Shown piece after piece: positions 33,336 through 41,970 of a DNA stretch of 64,000 bases. Source of the stretch: Bartonella henselae str. Houston-1 (lineage in GTDB: Bacteria; Pseudomonadota; Alphaproteobacteria; Rhizobiales; Rhizobiaceae); NCBI RefSeq assembly GCF_000046705.1, contig NC_005956.1, forward strand, positions 1,178,001-1,242,000, written 5' to 3'. The notes beneath the pieces are model-generated. The model worked only from the letters and a program-made list of their open reading frames with translations. It was not told the DNA's origin and made no database searches. The translations under genes and the position numbers were made by a program. How positions within the stretch are numbered: the stretch's first letter is position 1; the number at the start of each line of letters is the position of its first letter.

Positions 33336-34283
33336 GTGTGTATCAAATAAAAAATAAAATCAAGTGTTTTAAAACTTCCATCCCTCCTTTCTGATACCGT
33401 AAAGAAGAAATATTCCCCCCTGAAATACACGGCTATAAAAAATAAATCACTTCACTTCATCTTATCACAAATGCCATTTGTTTCTTCCAACCCTCAACAC
33501 ACTTAAAAGAAAAAAACTTTTAGCTTCCATAAACAAGCCTTAGCAAGAATACTCAACCTTTTTTGAGAACTACTTATTCCTTTAACAAAAAACGCACTTG
33601 CCCCACTACCCTCTTTTTTACAACAACAAATCTATCAATAAATACGAAGCAGTGGACAAACACACCTAAGAGCACCATTTTACAAAATAACAAAAATGAT
33701 AAAAATCGGAAAATATTAGACTTTTACAGATGCCGTATATGTATCTAAATGCAAATGTATAATGAAGAAAAGAAACTCTGTTTTTCTTAAACATAGTTAA
33801 AATAATGCGATTTAATCAATATAACATCCCTCAAAAACTGTGCCAAAATACAACTGGTCACTCAGAAAAAACATTCCCTTTACTATCAAAACATTTATTT
33901 TTAAGAAGGCAATCTTGTTCTTTTCAACACATAAAATTTGTAGCCCCTCTAAGAAATCATAAAAACAGAATTACCTTATTTTTTAACAATGAAAATTAAA
34001 CATGCATCTGCTATCAAAAAGCCATTCTCTCTCAATGCCCTTTCAATTTGAATGCTCAAGTTCATTGTATTATTTTTTTAAAATTTAATAAAAAATCAAA
34101 ATACATTTTTATATGAATATCTTACTAGAAAAATGAAAACTGCAAAACGCATAAAATATAACTTAAATAAGCTATATCAAAAAGTTTTACTAAAAAACTA
34201 CTCTTCTTCAATTGAATTCTGTAGGGTAGATTGTAAATTATTTTTACTAAAAAATTAATATAAATCTAAAAGGGGAATACTTC
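33336..34283. other. Spacer between permease copies 1 and 2
   Basis: 0.95 kb without a supported gene. The right end is homologous to the region upstream of copy 1: around 34129-34170 and 31793-31833 both read roughly AGAAA-(A)-TGAAAACTG with a following ATAAAATATA and TTAAAT. So the duplicated unit included upstream sequence. I found no recognisable DUF2853 remnant here. Confidence 0.55.
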
Positions 34284-35591
34284 ATGACAAACGAAACAAG
34301 TTTAGCACCACATGATACAAAAAAACGTATTTTGGCTATCATATCCAGTGCATCAGGTAACCTGGTAGAATGGTATGATTTTTATGTTTATTCTTTTGCG
34401 TCGATTTATTTTGCTTCGCAATTCTTTCCTGCAGATGAAGATGTCATTACACAACTGTTAAAAACAGCAGGAATTTTTTTTATTGGCTTTCTTATGCGGC
34501 CTATTGGAGCATGGCTTTTCGGTTTTATTGCTGACAATTATGGACGTAAACGTTCAATGCTTATTTCTATCTTTATGATGTGTTCTGGCTCTTTTCTTAT
34601 TGCCATACTTCCTACCTACGAAACTCTAGGAATAACAGCAGCCTTCCTTCTACTTGTAGTCCGTATATTTCAAGGACTTTCAGTTGGCGGTGAATATGGT
34701 ACAGTAGCAACTTATATGAGCGAAGTTTCTCTCAAAAAACATCAAGGACTCTTTGCTTCTTTCCAATACGCCACACTTATTACCGGTCAACTTCTTGCCA
34801 GTTTTATTATATTTATTTTAGCGCTTTATCTTACAGAAGATCAGTTAAAATCATGGGGCTGGCGTATTCCTTTTTTAATTGGTGGCTTGGGAGCAATGAT
34901 TGCGATTTATCTGCGTAGTTTACTCCATGAAACAACCACAGAAGAAAGTCGCTCTGAACAAAACACTGGTAGTCTTAAAGAACTTTTCACCAAACATAGA
35001 AAGGCTTTCTTTTTGGTTGTTGGCTTTACAGCTGGAGGATCGCTCACATTTTATACCTACACCACTTATATGCAAAAATATCTGATCATGACTACCGGTT
35101 TTGATAAACACACAGCAACAACAATAATGACTGCCGCACTTTTCATTTTTATGTTACTTCAACCACTCTTTGGTATCCTAGCCGATAAAATTGGAAAAAA
35201 AGCCTCCCTCATCATTTGGAGTACCCTATCCATCTTCTGTACAATTCCTGGGCTTAAAATGATTGAGAATGCTAATAATGTATGGGTTGCACTATTAATC
35301 GTTATTGGGATGCTCTGTATTATGAGTTTTTATACATCCATTGCTGGTATCATAAAAGCAGAACTGTTCCCTACTTCAATCCGGGCAATCGGAGTTGGAT
35401 TTTCTTATGCCATTGGGAATGCGCTGTTTGGCGGTTCTGCTGAATATGTAGCACTTGGATTAAAAAATATGGGACATGAAACTATTTTCTCTTTTTACAT
35501 AATTGGTATGATGGTCATTGCACTCATCTCAATTCTCTTGATGCCAAATATAGATAAAGGAGGATATCTTCAAGACAATGAAGTCTATTAA
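34284..35591 (+). CDS. KgtP-like alpha-ketoglutarate:H+ permease, copy 2 (MFS, MHS family)
   Basis: 435 aa, same length and topology as copy 1. It keeps SASGNLVEWYDFYVYSFASI, GLSVGGEYGTVATYMSE and GGSAEYVALGLKNMGHE. In MFS motif A it reads ADNYGRKR instead of ADRYGRKR: Asn replaces the usual basic residue at position 85. Shine-Dalgarno AAAGGGG precedes ATG. Copies 2 and 3 share the leader ATAAATCTAAAAGGGG and the same terminator stem, so they form the closer pair. The substrate may differ from the other copies. Confidence 0.88.
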   Translation: MTNETSLAPHDTKKRILAIISSASGNLVEWYDFYVYSFASIYFASQFFPADEDVITQLLKTAGIFFIGFLMRPIGAWLFGFIADNYGRKRSMLISIFMMCSGSFLIAILPTYETLGITAAFLLLVVRIFQGLSVGGEYGTVATYMSEVSLKKHQGLFASFQYATLITGQLLASFIIFILALYLTEDQLKSWGWRIPFLIGGLGAMIAIYLRSLLHETTTEESRSEQNTGSLKELFTKHRKAFFLVVGFTAGGSLTFYTYTTYMQKYLIMTTGFDKHTATTIMTAALFIFMLLQPLFGILADKIGKKASLIIWSTLSIFCTIPGLKMIENANNVWVALLIVIGMLCIMSFYTSIAGIIKAELFPTSIRAIGVGFSYAIGNALFGGSAEYVALGLKNMGHETIFSFYIIGMMVIALISILLMPNIDKGGYLQDNEVY

Positions 35592-35606
35592 ATTTCTACA
35601 AACAAT

Positions 35607-35632
35607 AAAAAGCCCAAAAAATTGGGCTTTTT
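35607..35632 (+). terminator. Terminator of kgtP-like copy 2
   Basis: GCCCAA, loop AAAA, TTGGGC, flanked by A5 and T5, 16 bp after the stop. Confidence 0.87.
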
Positions 35633-35784
35633 ATAATAAATGATATAAAAATTTAATAAAGAAACAAAGAACATAAAATAATTTACTCCTTGAATCTTAC
35701 ATTATAGGAAGAAATATGATACTCCTTTACGAGTTGAAGGGTATGCGTATAAAAAATCTATATTTTTTTAGAATTTATCAAATA

Positions 35785-35965
35785 TCTTTAATTGTTGAGT
35801 GACGAAATAATAAAAGGTTACACAACTTTTCTTAGAACCTGCTAGACACAGCATATAAGCAACTTTTGAAACAGCCCTTTAAGCGCTCTCTTTACCAATA
35901 TTTCATCCCTCTTGAGTCTAATTTTCAACGTACTCTTCCCCTTTAGATTGGATGTGATAACTTTT
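35785..35965 (-). pseudogene. Decayed 3' part of a DUF2853 gene
   Basis: This stretch aligns along its length with the 3' half of the intact DUF2853 gene at 37521-37826. Shared blocks include TTTAATTGTT, AAATAATAAAA, GCAACTTTTGAAACA and TTTTCAAC in the same order and spacing, with small indels and stops. It lies in the same position relative to permease copy 2 as the intact gene does relative to copy 3. It is therefore the leftover partner gene of an earlier duplication, not an independent sequence. Confidence 0.82.
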
Positions 35966-36135
35966 ATCCTACTACAAAAATAAAGCTTTCAAACCGTAAA
36001 GAAATATAATCCAAATAAACCGTCTCCAATAATTTTCATAAAAAATTATTATTATACAATTGAATTTTCATGATACAAATTATAATCAAGCTTAATTTAA
36101 AAAAATAAATTATAAATCTAAAAGGGGGACATTTC

Positions 36136-37443
36136 ATGACAAGTGAAACAACTTTAGCAACAGATGATAGAAAAAAACGCGTTTTTGCTATCATATCCAG
36201 CGCATCAGGAAATCTAGTAGAATGGTATGACTTTTACATTTATTCATTTACATCAATTTACTTCGCATCACAATTCTTTCCTTCAGGTGGTAACGTTGTT
36301 ACACAACTGCTAAAAAGCGCAGGAGTCTTTTTTATTGGTTTTCTTATGCGCCCTATTGGAGCATGGCTGTTCGGCTTCATTGCTGACCGTTATGGACGAA
36401 AACGCTCAATGCTCATTTCTATTTTTATGATGTGTGGTGGCTCTTTCCTCATTGCCATACTTCCCACCTACGAAACTATTGGAATAACAGCAGCAATCCT
36501 TCTGCTTTTAATACGAATGATGCAAGGACTTTCAGCGGGTGGTGAATATGGTACAGCAGCAACATATATGAGTGAAGTTGCCCTAAAAAAACATCGTGGA
36601 TTTTTTGCTTCTTTTCAATCTGGCACACTTATTACCGGACAACTTCTTGCTAGCTTTATTATATTTATTTTAGCGCTTTACCTTAACGAAGATCAGTTAA
36701 AAGCATGGGGTTGGCGTATTCCCTTTGTAATTGGTGGATGTGGAGCAGTAGTTGCGATTTATCTGCGTCGTTCACTTCATGAAACGACTACAAAAGAAAG
36801 CCGCTCTGAAAGAAGCACTGGTAGTCTTAAAGAACTTTTTACCAAACACAGCAAAGCCTTCATTGTGATTGCTCTCTTTGCATCAGGAGGCTCTCTCACC
36901 TTTTACACCTGTACGACTTATATGCAGAAATATCTAATCACAACTACCGGATTTGATAAACATACTGCCACCACGATAATGACTGTCGCATTGTTTATTT
37001 TCATACTTTTCCAACCCCTAGCTGGTACCTTAGCCGATAAAATTGGAACAAAAACTTTACTCATCATTTGGAGTGTACTTTCTGCACTCTTTACATTTCC
37101 CGGACTTAGCATAATCGGCAACACAAACAGTCCATGGGTGGCTCTATCAGTTATTATTGGCATGCTGTGTATTATGAGTATGTATACATCGATCTCTGGC
37201 GTCGTAAAATCAGCAATGTTCCCTGCTTCAGTACGAGCACTAGGAGTGGGTCTTTCTCACGCTATTGGGAATGCATTATTTGGTGGCTCTGCCGAATATG
37301 TAGCACTTGGATTAAAAAATATGGGACATGAATCACTCTTTTATTTTTACATAACCGGTGTGATGATCATTGCATTCATCGCGCTTCTCTTTGTACCGAA
37401 TATGAATAAAGGAGGATACCTCCAAAATGATAAAACTCCGTAA
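36136..37443 (+). CDS. KgtP-like alpha-ketoglutarate:H+ permease, copy 3 (MFS, MHS family)
   Basis: 435 aa, same topology as copies 1 and 2. Motif A is intact (ADRYGRKR). Differences from the other copies include GLSAGGEYGTAATYMSE in helix 4, FQSGTLITGQ (FQYATLI in copies 1 and 2) and a distinct stretch KAFIVIALFASGGSLTFY after the central loop. Its C-terminal GGSAEYVALGLKNMGHE is the same as in copy 2 while its ITTTGFDKHT mid-region mixes copy 1 and copy 2 features. Ribosome binding site AAAGGGGG. It converges on the DUF2853 gene through a shared terminator. Confidence 0.88.
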   Translation: MTSETTLATDDRKKRVFAIISSASGNLVEWYDFYIYSFTSIYFASQFFPSGGNVVTQLLKSAGVFFIGFLMRPIGAWLFGFIADRYGRKRSMLISIFMMCGGSFLIAILPTYETIGITAAILLLLIRMMQGLSAGGEYGTAATYMSEVALKKHRGFFASFQSGTLITGQLLASFIIFILALYLNEDQLKAWGWRIPFVIGGCGAVVAIYLRRSLHETTTKESRSERSTGSLKELFTKHSKAFIVIALFASGGSLTFYTCTTYMQKYLITTTGFDKHTATTIMTVALFIFILFQPLAGTLADKIGTKTLLIIWSVLSALFTFPGLSIIGNTNSPWVALSVIIGMLCIMSMYTSISGVVKSAMFPASVRALGVGLSHAIGNALFGGSAEYVALGLKNMGHESLFYFYITGVMIIAFIALLFVPNMNKGGYLQNDKTP

Positions 37444-37460
37444 ACGTTCTCCATTAAACG

Positions 37461-37486
37461 AAAAGCCCAATAACTTGGGCTTTTTT
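37461..37486. terminator. Terminator of kgtP-like copy 3
   Basis: GCCCAA, loop TAAC, TTGGGC, then T6; A4 on the left side lets it also work weakly for the convergent DUF2853 gene. Confidence 0.85.
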
Positions 37487-37520
37487 GTAATGATTGTATA
37501 AAATCTAGTTGTGATAGTAT

Positions 37521-37826
37521 TTAAATTTTATGAAGTGCATTTAATTGTTTGGCTACCAAATAATAAAAAGTCATACGACTTTTTCTACGATCTCCAGACA
37601 TCATGTCTGCAACTTTTGAAACACCCCTCTTAGCACTCTGCTCATCAGCGCCTAAAACATCCTGAACCCATTTTTCAACACGCTCTAACTCTTTTGGATC
37701 CGATGTAGCAACAAGCGAGGCATCCTGATTTTTCATCACTAAAGCTAAACGATGATGAAGCCGTTCTATTGCAGCTTCATCGGGATTTTGGTCATATAAT
37801 TTAATATCTGCTAGATCATTTGTCAT
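37521..37826 (-). CDS. DUF2853 family protein
   Basis: 101 aa from the chosen ATG (MTNDLADIKLY); the frame is open 7 codons further. A small helical, charged protein. The family pattern is visible as ALVMKNQDASLVATSDPKEL near residue 28 and SRMTFYYLVAKQL at the C-terminus. A conserved alphaproteobacterial family of unknown function, with no signal peptide, so probably cytosolic. It sits between the permease array and ssrA, convergent with permease copy 3. A decayed second copy lies between permease copies 2 and 3. Confidence 0.8.
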   Translation of the reverse strand: MTNDLADIKLYDQNPDEAAIERLHHRLALVMKNQDASLVATSDPKELERVEKWVQDVLGADEQSAKRGVSKVADMMSGDRRKSRMTFYYLVAKQLNALHKI

Positions 37827-37949
37827 TCTACACCATCTCCTCTCCAAGAATTAGCGGCTGTATTTTACAACCGCATCATATAGCTTCTAAATAATTAGAG
37901 GATTTAAAATATTAACAACCCCCCTTTTCCAAAAGCTGTTCTTCATCTA

Positions 37950-38290
37950 TACTTAAAGAGCTGGCTTGCCAGCTATGGTAATAAATGGACAATGAAATAA
38001 GCTTATTGGACCCGGGGGCGGTACCCGGCGCCTCCACCAAAATATAATTTGTTTTTTTATATTTTAGTGGGGGCGAAACAGGATCGACAAAAGTGTAAAG
38101 ATTGCTCTTTTACTCGGTATAGTACCACCGTTATCGGACTAAATGAGTAGTTGCAAATGACAACTATGCGGAAGCACGTCTCGCTGCCTGAGGTGGTGTG
38201 AATGCTTCAAACTAAGTCTTAAACCGTCGCAGGTTTAAGCGGGGTTCGAAGGCACCTGGCAACAGAAGCCTTCACTTTTGTAAGTATAAC
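37950..38290 (+). ncRNA. ssrA: tmRNA, circularly permuted two-piece alphaproteobacterial type
   Basis: The gene order is acceptor piece first, coding piece second. The acceptor piece ends GGCGCCTCCACCA (CCA at 38037-38039). A ~29-bp AT-rich intervening segment follows, then the coding piece starts GGGGGCGAAACAGGATCGAC at 38069. GGGGGC (38069-38074) can pair with GCCTCC next to the CCA to rebuild the acceptor stem. The tag frame and stop are present (see next entry). A strong hairpin AGCTGGC-TT-GCCAGCT lies at 37959-37974 near the 5' edge. Outer ends are approximate. Product rescues stalled ribosomes and marks the nascent protein for ClpXP; processing into two RNAs is known for this lineage. 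Confidence 0.93.
38153..38191 (+). other. tmRNA proteolysis-tag reading frame
   Basis: GCA resume codon followed by an in-frame run ending TGA encodes ANDNYAEARLAA, the typical alphaproteobacterial tag. The C-terminal LAA is the ClpX signal and the ANDNY side is the SspB-recognised part. Confidence 0.95.
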
Positions 38291-38447
38291 TGATTGAGCT
38301 TTCAAACACTATTTATCATAAAATTTCGCATTTTTTGCAATTAATAAGATGCATCATAGATAAAATATTGCTAACTTAAAGAAACATTTTATTGCACGAT
38401 ATCGTTCATGTTCAACTGCTGTGTAAAATAAAAAGGAATAAATTTCG

Positions 38448-38993
38448 ATGGTTCAAGATCAAATCCGTTACGATATTCTCGTTCAGGATGCACTGCGTGG
38501 GGTTATACGTAAGGTTTTATCGGAGGTTGCCAAAGCAGGTCTTCCAGGTAGTCACCATTTTTTTATTACTTTTTTGACAAATGCACCGGGAGTAAAGATT
38601 TCTACTCGACTTAAAAGTCGTTATCCAGAACAAATGACAATTGTATTACAACATCAATTTAGAGATTTAAATGTATCGGAAACTGCTTTCGAAGTAACTC
38701 TCTCTTTTAGAGAAGTCAGCGAAAAATTGGTAATCCCTTTTCATTCTATCCAAGTATTTTATGACCCTGTAGCAGCATTTGAAGCAGCATTTGATTTACC
38801 TTCAAATCTTAACTCTAAAGAAGGTGAAAATTTAGAAAATATCGCGTCTACACCTGTCATTTTATCGGACACACAAAAAAAAGAAAAGAAATTCCCAAAA
38901 GAACAAATTTCTAAAACAAATAAAGACTCTTCAAACAATGATACCAAACAAAGCGCTGACGTTGTTTCTTTAGATTCTTTTCGAAAAAAATAA
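38448..38993 (+). CDS. sspB: SspB-type ClpXP adaptor (alpha SspB)
   Basis: 181 aa. An SspB fold covers residues 1-125 (IRYDILVQDALRGVIRKVL, then HHFFITFLTNAPGVKISTRL and YPEQMTIVLQHQFRDLNV). A disordered Lys/Ser-rich linker follows, and a conserved tail VVSLDSFRKK at the C-terminus is the likely ClpX-docking peptide. SspB tethers ssrA-tagged proteins to ClpXP. The gene begins ~160 bp after the ssrA gene on the same strand, so adaptor and tag are neighbours. It is followed 12 bp later by a DUF4169 gene. Ribosome binding site AAAGGAA. Confidence 0.93.
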   Translation: MVQDQIRYDILVQDALRGVIRKVLSEVAKAGLPGSHHFFITFLTNAPGVKISTRLKSRYPEQMTIVLQHQFRDLNVSETAFEVTLSFREVSEKLVIPFHSIQVFYDPVAAFEAAFDLPSNLNSKEGENLENIASTPVILSDTQKKEKKFPKEQISKTNKDSSNNDTKQSADVVSLDSFRKK

Positions 38994-39005
38994 ATAATTT
39001 TTCTT

Positions 39006-39194
39006 ATGACAAAACCAATTAACCTTCGCCAATTTCGAAAGCAAAAAAAACGTGCAGAACAAGCCATTCATGCAGAAGAGAATCGTTACCGTTTTGGACG
39101 AACAAAAGCTGAAAAAATTTTTGAACAAAAAGAATCCTTAAAAACGCAAAAATTTCTTGATCAAAATCGTTTATGGCCCAGTAAAGAAAAGTAA
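39006..39194 (+). CDS. DUF4169 family small basic protein
   Basis: 62 aa, highly basic and predicted helical. N-terminal NLRQFRKQKKRAEQA and RFGRTKAEKIFEQ match the DUF4169 pattern found across alphaproteobacteria. Function unknown. It lies 12 bp after sspB and 6 bp before the ribbon-helix-helix gene, so it is almost certainly in one transcript with both. Confidence 0.82.
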   Translation: MTKPINLRQFRKQKKRAEQAIHAEENRYRFGRTKAEKIFEQKESLKTQKFLDQNRLWPSKEK

Positions 39195-39200
39195 AAAAGT

Positions 39201-39452
39201 ATGGACGTAAGTGATTCTATTGATTGGTCAAAAATGACTTTGCAAAAAATATCTGTTCGCATTGAGGGACATGCAACAAGTGTATCTCTAGAGCAGCCAT
39301 TTCTGGATATTCTGAAAACCATAGCACGTAAAAAAGGACAATCTTTAGCCTTTATTATCACTGATATTGACAGTAAAAGGCCGCAACAAGTGAATCTTTC
39401 CTCTTCCTTACGCATTTATGCACTTCAAAGTGTTCTCATCCAACGCCTTTAA
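39201..39452 (+). CDS. Ribbon-helix-helix domain protein (RHH_4 type)
   Basis: 83 aa. After an N-terminal tail, LQKISVRIEGHATSVSLEQ forms the strand and FLDILKTIARKKGQ / FIITDID the helices of a MetJ/Arc-like fold of the RHH_4 group; the C-terminus NLSSSLRIYALQSV is conserved in the group. A DNA-binding role is possible but unproven. It ends the sspB-DUF4169-RHH run; no toxin gene is adjacent, so an antitoxin role is not supported. Confidence 0.8.
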   Translation: MDVSDSIDWSKMTLQKISVRIEGHATSVSLEQPFLDILKTIARKKGQSLAFIITDIDSKRPQQVNLSSSLRIYALQSVLIQRL

Positions 39453-39572
39453 TGTCCGTTTTTATTTTTCACGATCTCTGTCTTTTTTATTTAGCTGAAG
39501 ATGTTGTTTCTTTTAAAGAAAAGTTTTTTAGACCTAGCGCTCAGATAAAAAAAAGACTACACAAAAGCTATA

Positions 39573-41909
39573 ATGAATAATTTTTCTAATCACATACCAT
39601 TCTTTGAAGATGACTCCCCTCCCCATAAGCATGAAAATAACTCTGGGTTAACCAACCAGAATGTAACAGTAAAAGAAAAAACACAATATAGTGCTGATTA
39701 TTTAGAAAAACTCAATCCCGAACAACAACAGGCCGTTATGAATACAGAAGGCCCTCTTTTAGTTCTTGCAGGTGCTGGTACTGGAAAAACGCGCGTTCTG
39801 ACAACGCGTATTTCTCATATTTTGCACTCTGGGCTTGCTTCACCTCAACAAATACTCGCTGTAACTTTCACCAACAAAGCAGCACGTGAAATGAAAATGC
39901 GTATTGGTGAACTTATTGGTGAAATTGTTGAAGGCATGCCTTGGCTTGGAACTTTTCATTCTATCGGTGCGAAGATTTTACGCCGCCATGCAGAACTTGT
40001 GAACTTAAAAAGTAACTTTACAATTCTTGATAGTGATGATGTTACTCGGCTTTTAAAACAGCTTATTCAAGCTGAAGGGTTGGACGATAAGCGTTGGCCC
40101 GCACGAAACCTTGCCATTATGATTGATTCTTGGAAAAATCAAGGACTTTCACCAGAACATATTTCAGAAAGTGATGCCCATTCCTTTGGTAACGGCATGG
40201 GACGTGAACTTTACCACAATTATCAGCATCGATTAAAAAGCCTCAATGCTTGTGATTTTGGTGATCTTCTTCTTCATTCTATCTCTATCTTCCAACATAA
40301 CCCAGACATTCTTCGCGATTATCATTCTAAATTCCGCTATATTCTTGTAGATGAATATCAAGATACGAATACAGCACAATATCTTTGGCTCCGCCTTTTG
40401 GCACAACAACCCAAGGGGCAACATATTAACCTTTGTTGTGTTGGTGATGATGACCAATCCATTTATGGATGGCGTGGTGCTCAAGTTGATAACATATTGC
40501 GTTTTGAAAAAGATTTTCCTCCTGCAAAAATTATTCGTTTAGAACGCAATTATCGCTCAACATCCCATATTCTCAAAACCGCTTCTCATCTGATTTCTCA
40601 TAATCAAGGAAGGCTTGGAAAAACTCTTTTTTCTGATCAAGTAAATACCGAAGAAGAAAAAGTAAAAATTCATGCTGCCTGGGATTCGGAGGAAGAAGCT
40701 CGCGCCATCGGAGAAGAAATTGAACGCGCACAACAAGCCGATCATTCATTAAATCATATAGCTATATTGGTGCGCGCATCATTCCAAATGCGTGAATTTG
40801 AAGATCGCTTTGTAACACTTGGTCTCAATTACCGTGTCATTGGTGGTCCACGCTTTTATGAACGAATGGAAATACGTGATGCAATGGCATATTTGCGCGT
40901 TGTGGTTCAACCAGCAGATGACTTAGCTTTTGAACGTATTATTAACACACCAAAACGCGGTTTAGGAGATGCTACTCTGCGCATTCTTTATGAGAGCGCA
41001 AGAACACGCGCTATTCCTCTCTTTTTTGCCGCCGCCGAAATCATTGAAACAGATGAGTTAAAACCCAAAGCACGCAGCGCTTTGCGAAGCGTTGTTGAAA
41101 ACTTCCGTCGCTGGCAAAATATGCTCCAAAACACACCCCATAGAGAGCTTGCCGAAATAATTCTGGATGATTCAGGCTACACAAGTATGTGGCTAGAAGA
41201 TCGCTCACCGGAAGCACCAACACGACTAGAAAATCTCAAAGAAATGGTTCGCTCTATGGAACAATTCGAAAGCCTCCCTAGCTTTTTAGAACATGTTGCA
41301 CTGGTTATGGATGCTGAAAACGATGAAAATACCGATGCAGTCAACATTATGACACTTCATTCAGCAAAAGGGCTTGAATTTGAAACCGTCTTTCTTCCTG
41401 GTTGGGAAGAAGGGCTCTTTCCTCATCAGCGTTCATTAGATGAAGGTGGACGTTCAGGATTAGAAGAAGAACGACGATTAGCTTATGTAGGACTAACAAG
41501 AGCAAAAAAACATTTGCATATATGGTTTGTATCCAATCGAAGAATTCATGGATTTTGGCAATCTACCCTTCCTTCTCGTTTTCTTAATGAATTACCAGAA
41601 GAACATATAGAAGTCGTAGAAATGGAAACATCTTATGGTGGTTATGGGAAGTCGCGCTTTAAACATCATAATCCTTTTTATCATGAGTATTCGACATCAA
41701 AACAAAAGCGCGTACAAAAAAACATTGAAGGAAAAGTCATCGCTCGATCAATCTCTGAAACTCCATCAGATTTTTCCATCAATGATCGAATTTTTCACAT
41801 AAAGTTCGGTTATGGTCATATCTCAGCAATAGATGGTCATAAATTAACCATTGTATTTGAGAAAGCAGGAGAAAAACGAGTGCTCGATAATTTTGTAAGC
41901 AAAGCTTAG
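39573..41909 (+). CDS. uvrD: UvrD/PcrA-type superfamily 1A DNA helicase
   Basis: 778 aa. Motifs in order: Q-motif LNPEQQQAV, Walker A AGAGTGKTRVL (about residue 67), Ia TFTNKAAREM, Walker B VDEYQDTN (about 260), motif III DDQSIYGWRGAQ, motif IV ERNYRS, motif V MTLHSAKGLEF (about 593) and motif VI EERRLAYVGLTRAKK. The C-terminal ~60 residues form the PcrA/UvrD tail (FGYGHISAIDGHKLTIVFEK). A 3'-5' helicase for nucleotide excision and mismatch repair. Whether UvrD or PcrA is the better name is conventional. Confidence 0.94.
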   Translation: MNNFSNHIPFFEDDSPPHKHENNSGLTNQNVTVKEKTQYSADYLEKLNPEQQQAVMNTEGPLLVLAGAGTGKTRVLTTRISHILHSGLASPQQILAVTFTNKAAREMKMRIGELIGEIVEGMPWLGTFHSIGAKILRRHAELVNLKSNFTILDSDDVTRLLKQLIQAEGLDDKRWPARNLAIMIDSWKNQGLSPEHISESDAHSFGNGMGRELYHNYQHRLKSLNACDFGDLLLHSISIFQHNPDILRDYHSKFRYILVDEYQDTNTAQYLWLRLLAQQPKGQHINLCCVGDDDQSIYGWRGAQVDNILRFEKDFPPAKIIRLERNYRSTSHILKTASHLISHNQGRLGKTLFSDQVNTEEEKVKIHAAWDSEEEARAIGEEIERAQQADHSLNHIAILVRASFQMREFEDRFVTLGLNYRVIGGPRFYERMEIRDAMAYLRVVVQPADDLAFERIINTPKRGLGDATLRILYESARTRAIPLFFAAAEIIETDELKPKARSALRSVVENFRRWQNMLQNTPHRELAEIILDDSGYTSMWLEDRSPEAPTRLENLKEMVRSMEQFESLPSFLEHVALVMDAENDENTDAVNIMTLHSAKGLEFETVFLPGWEEGLFPHQRSLDEGGRSGLEEERRLAYVGLTRAKKHLHIWFVSNRRIHGFWQSTLPSRFLNELPEEHIEVVEMETSYGGYGKSRFKHHNPFYHEYSTSKQKRVQKNIEGKVIARSISETPSDFSINDRIFHIKFGYGHISAIDGHKLTIVFEKAGEKRVLDNFVSKA

Positions 41910-41970
41910 CATATACATACAGAAACTCCCTTTCTAAATTATAAAAACATTTTTTCATTTTATTTTAATA

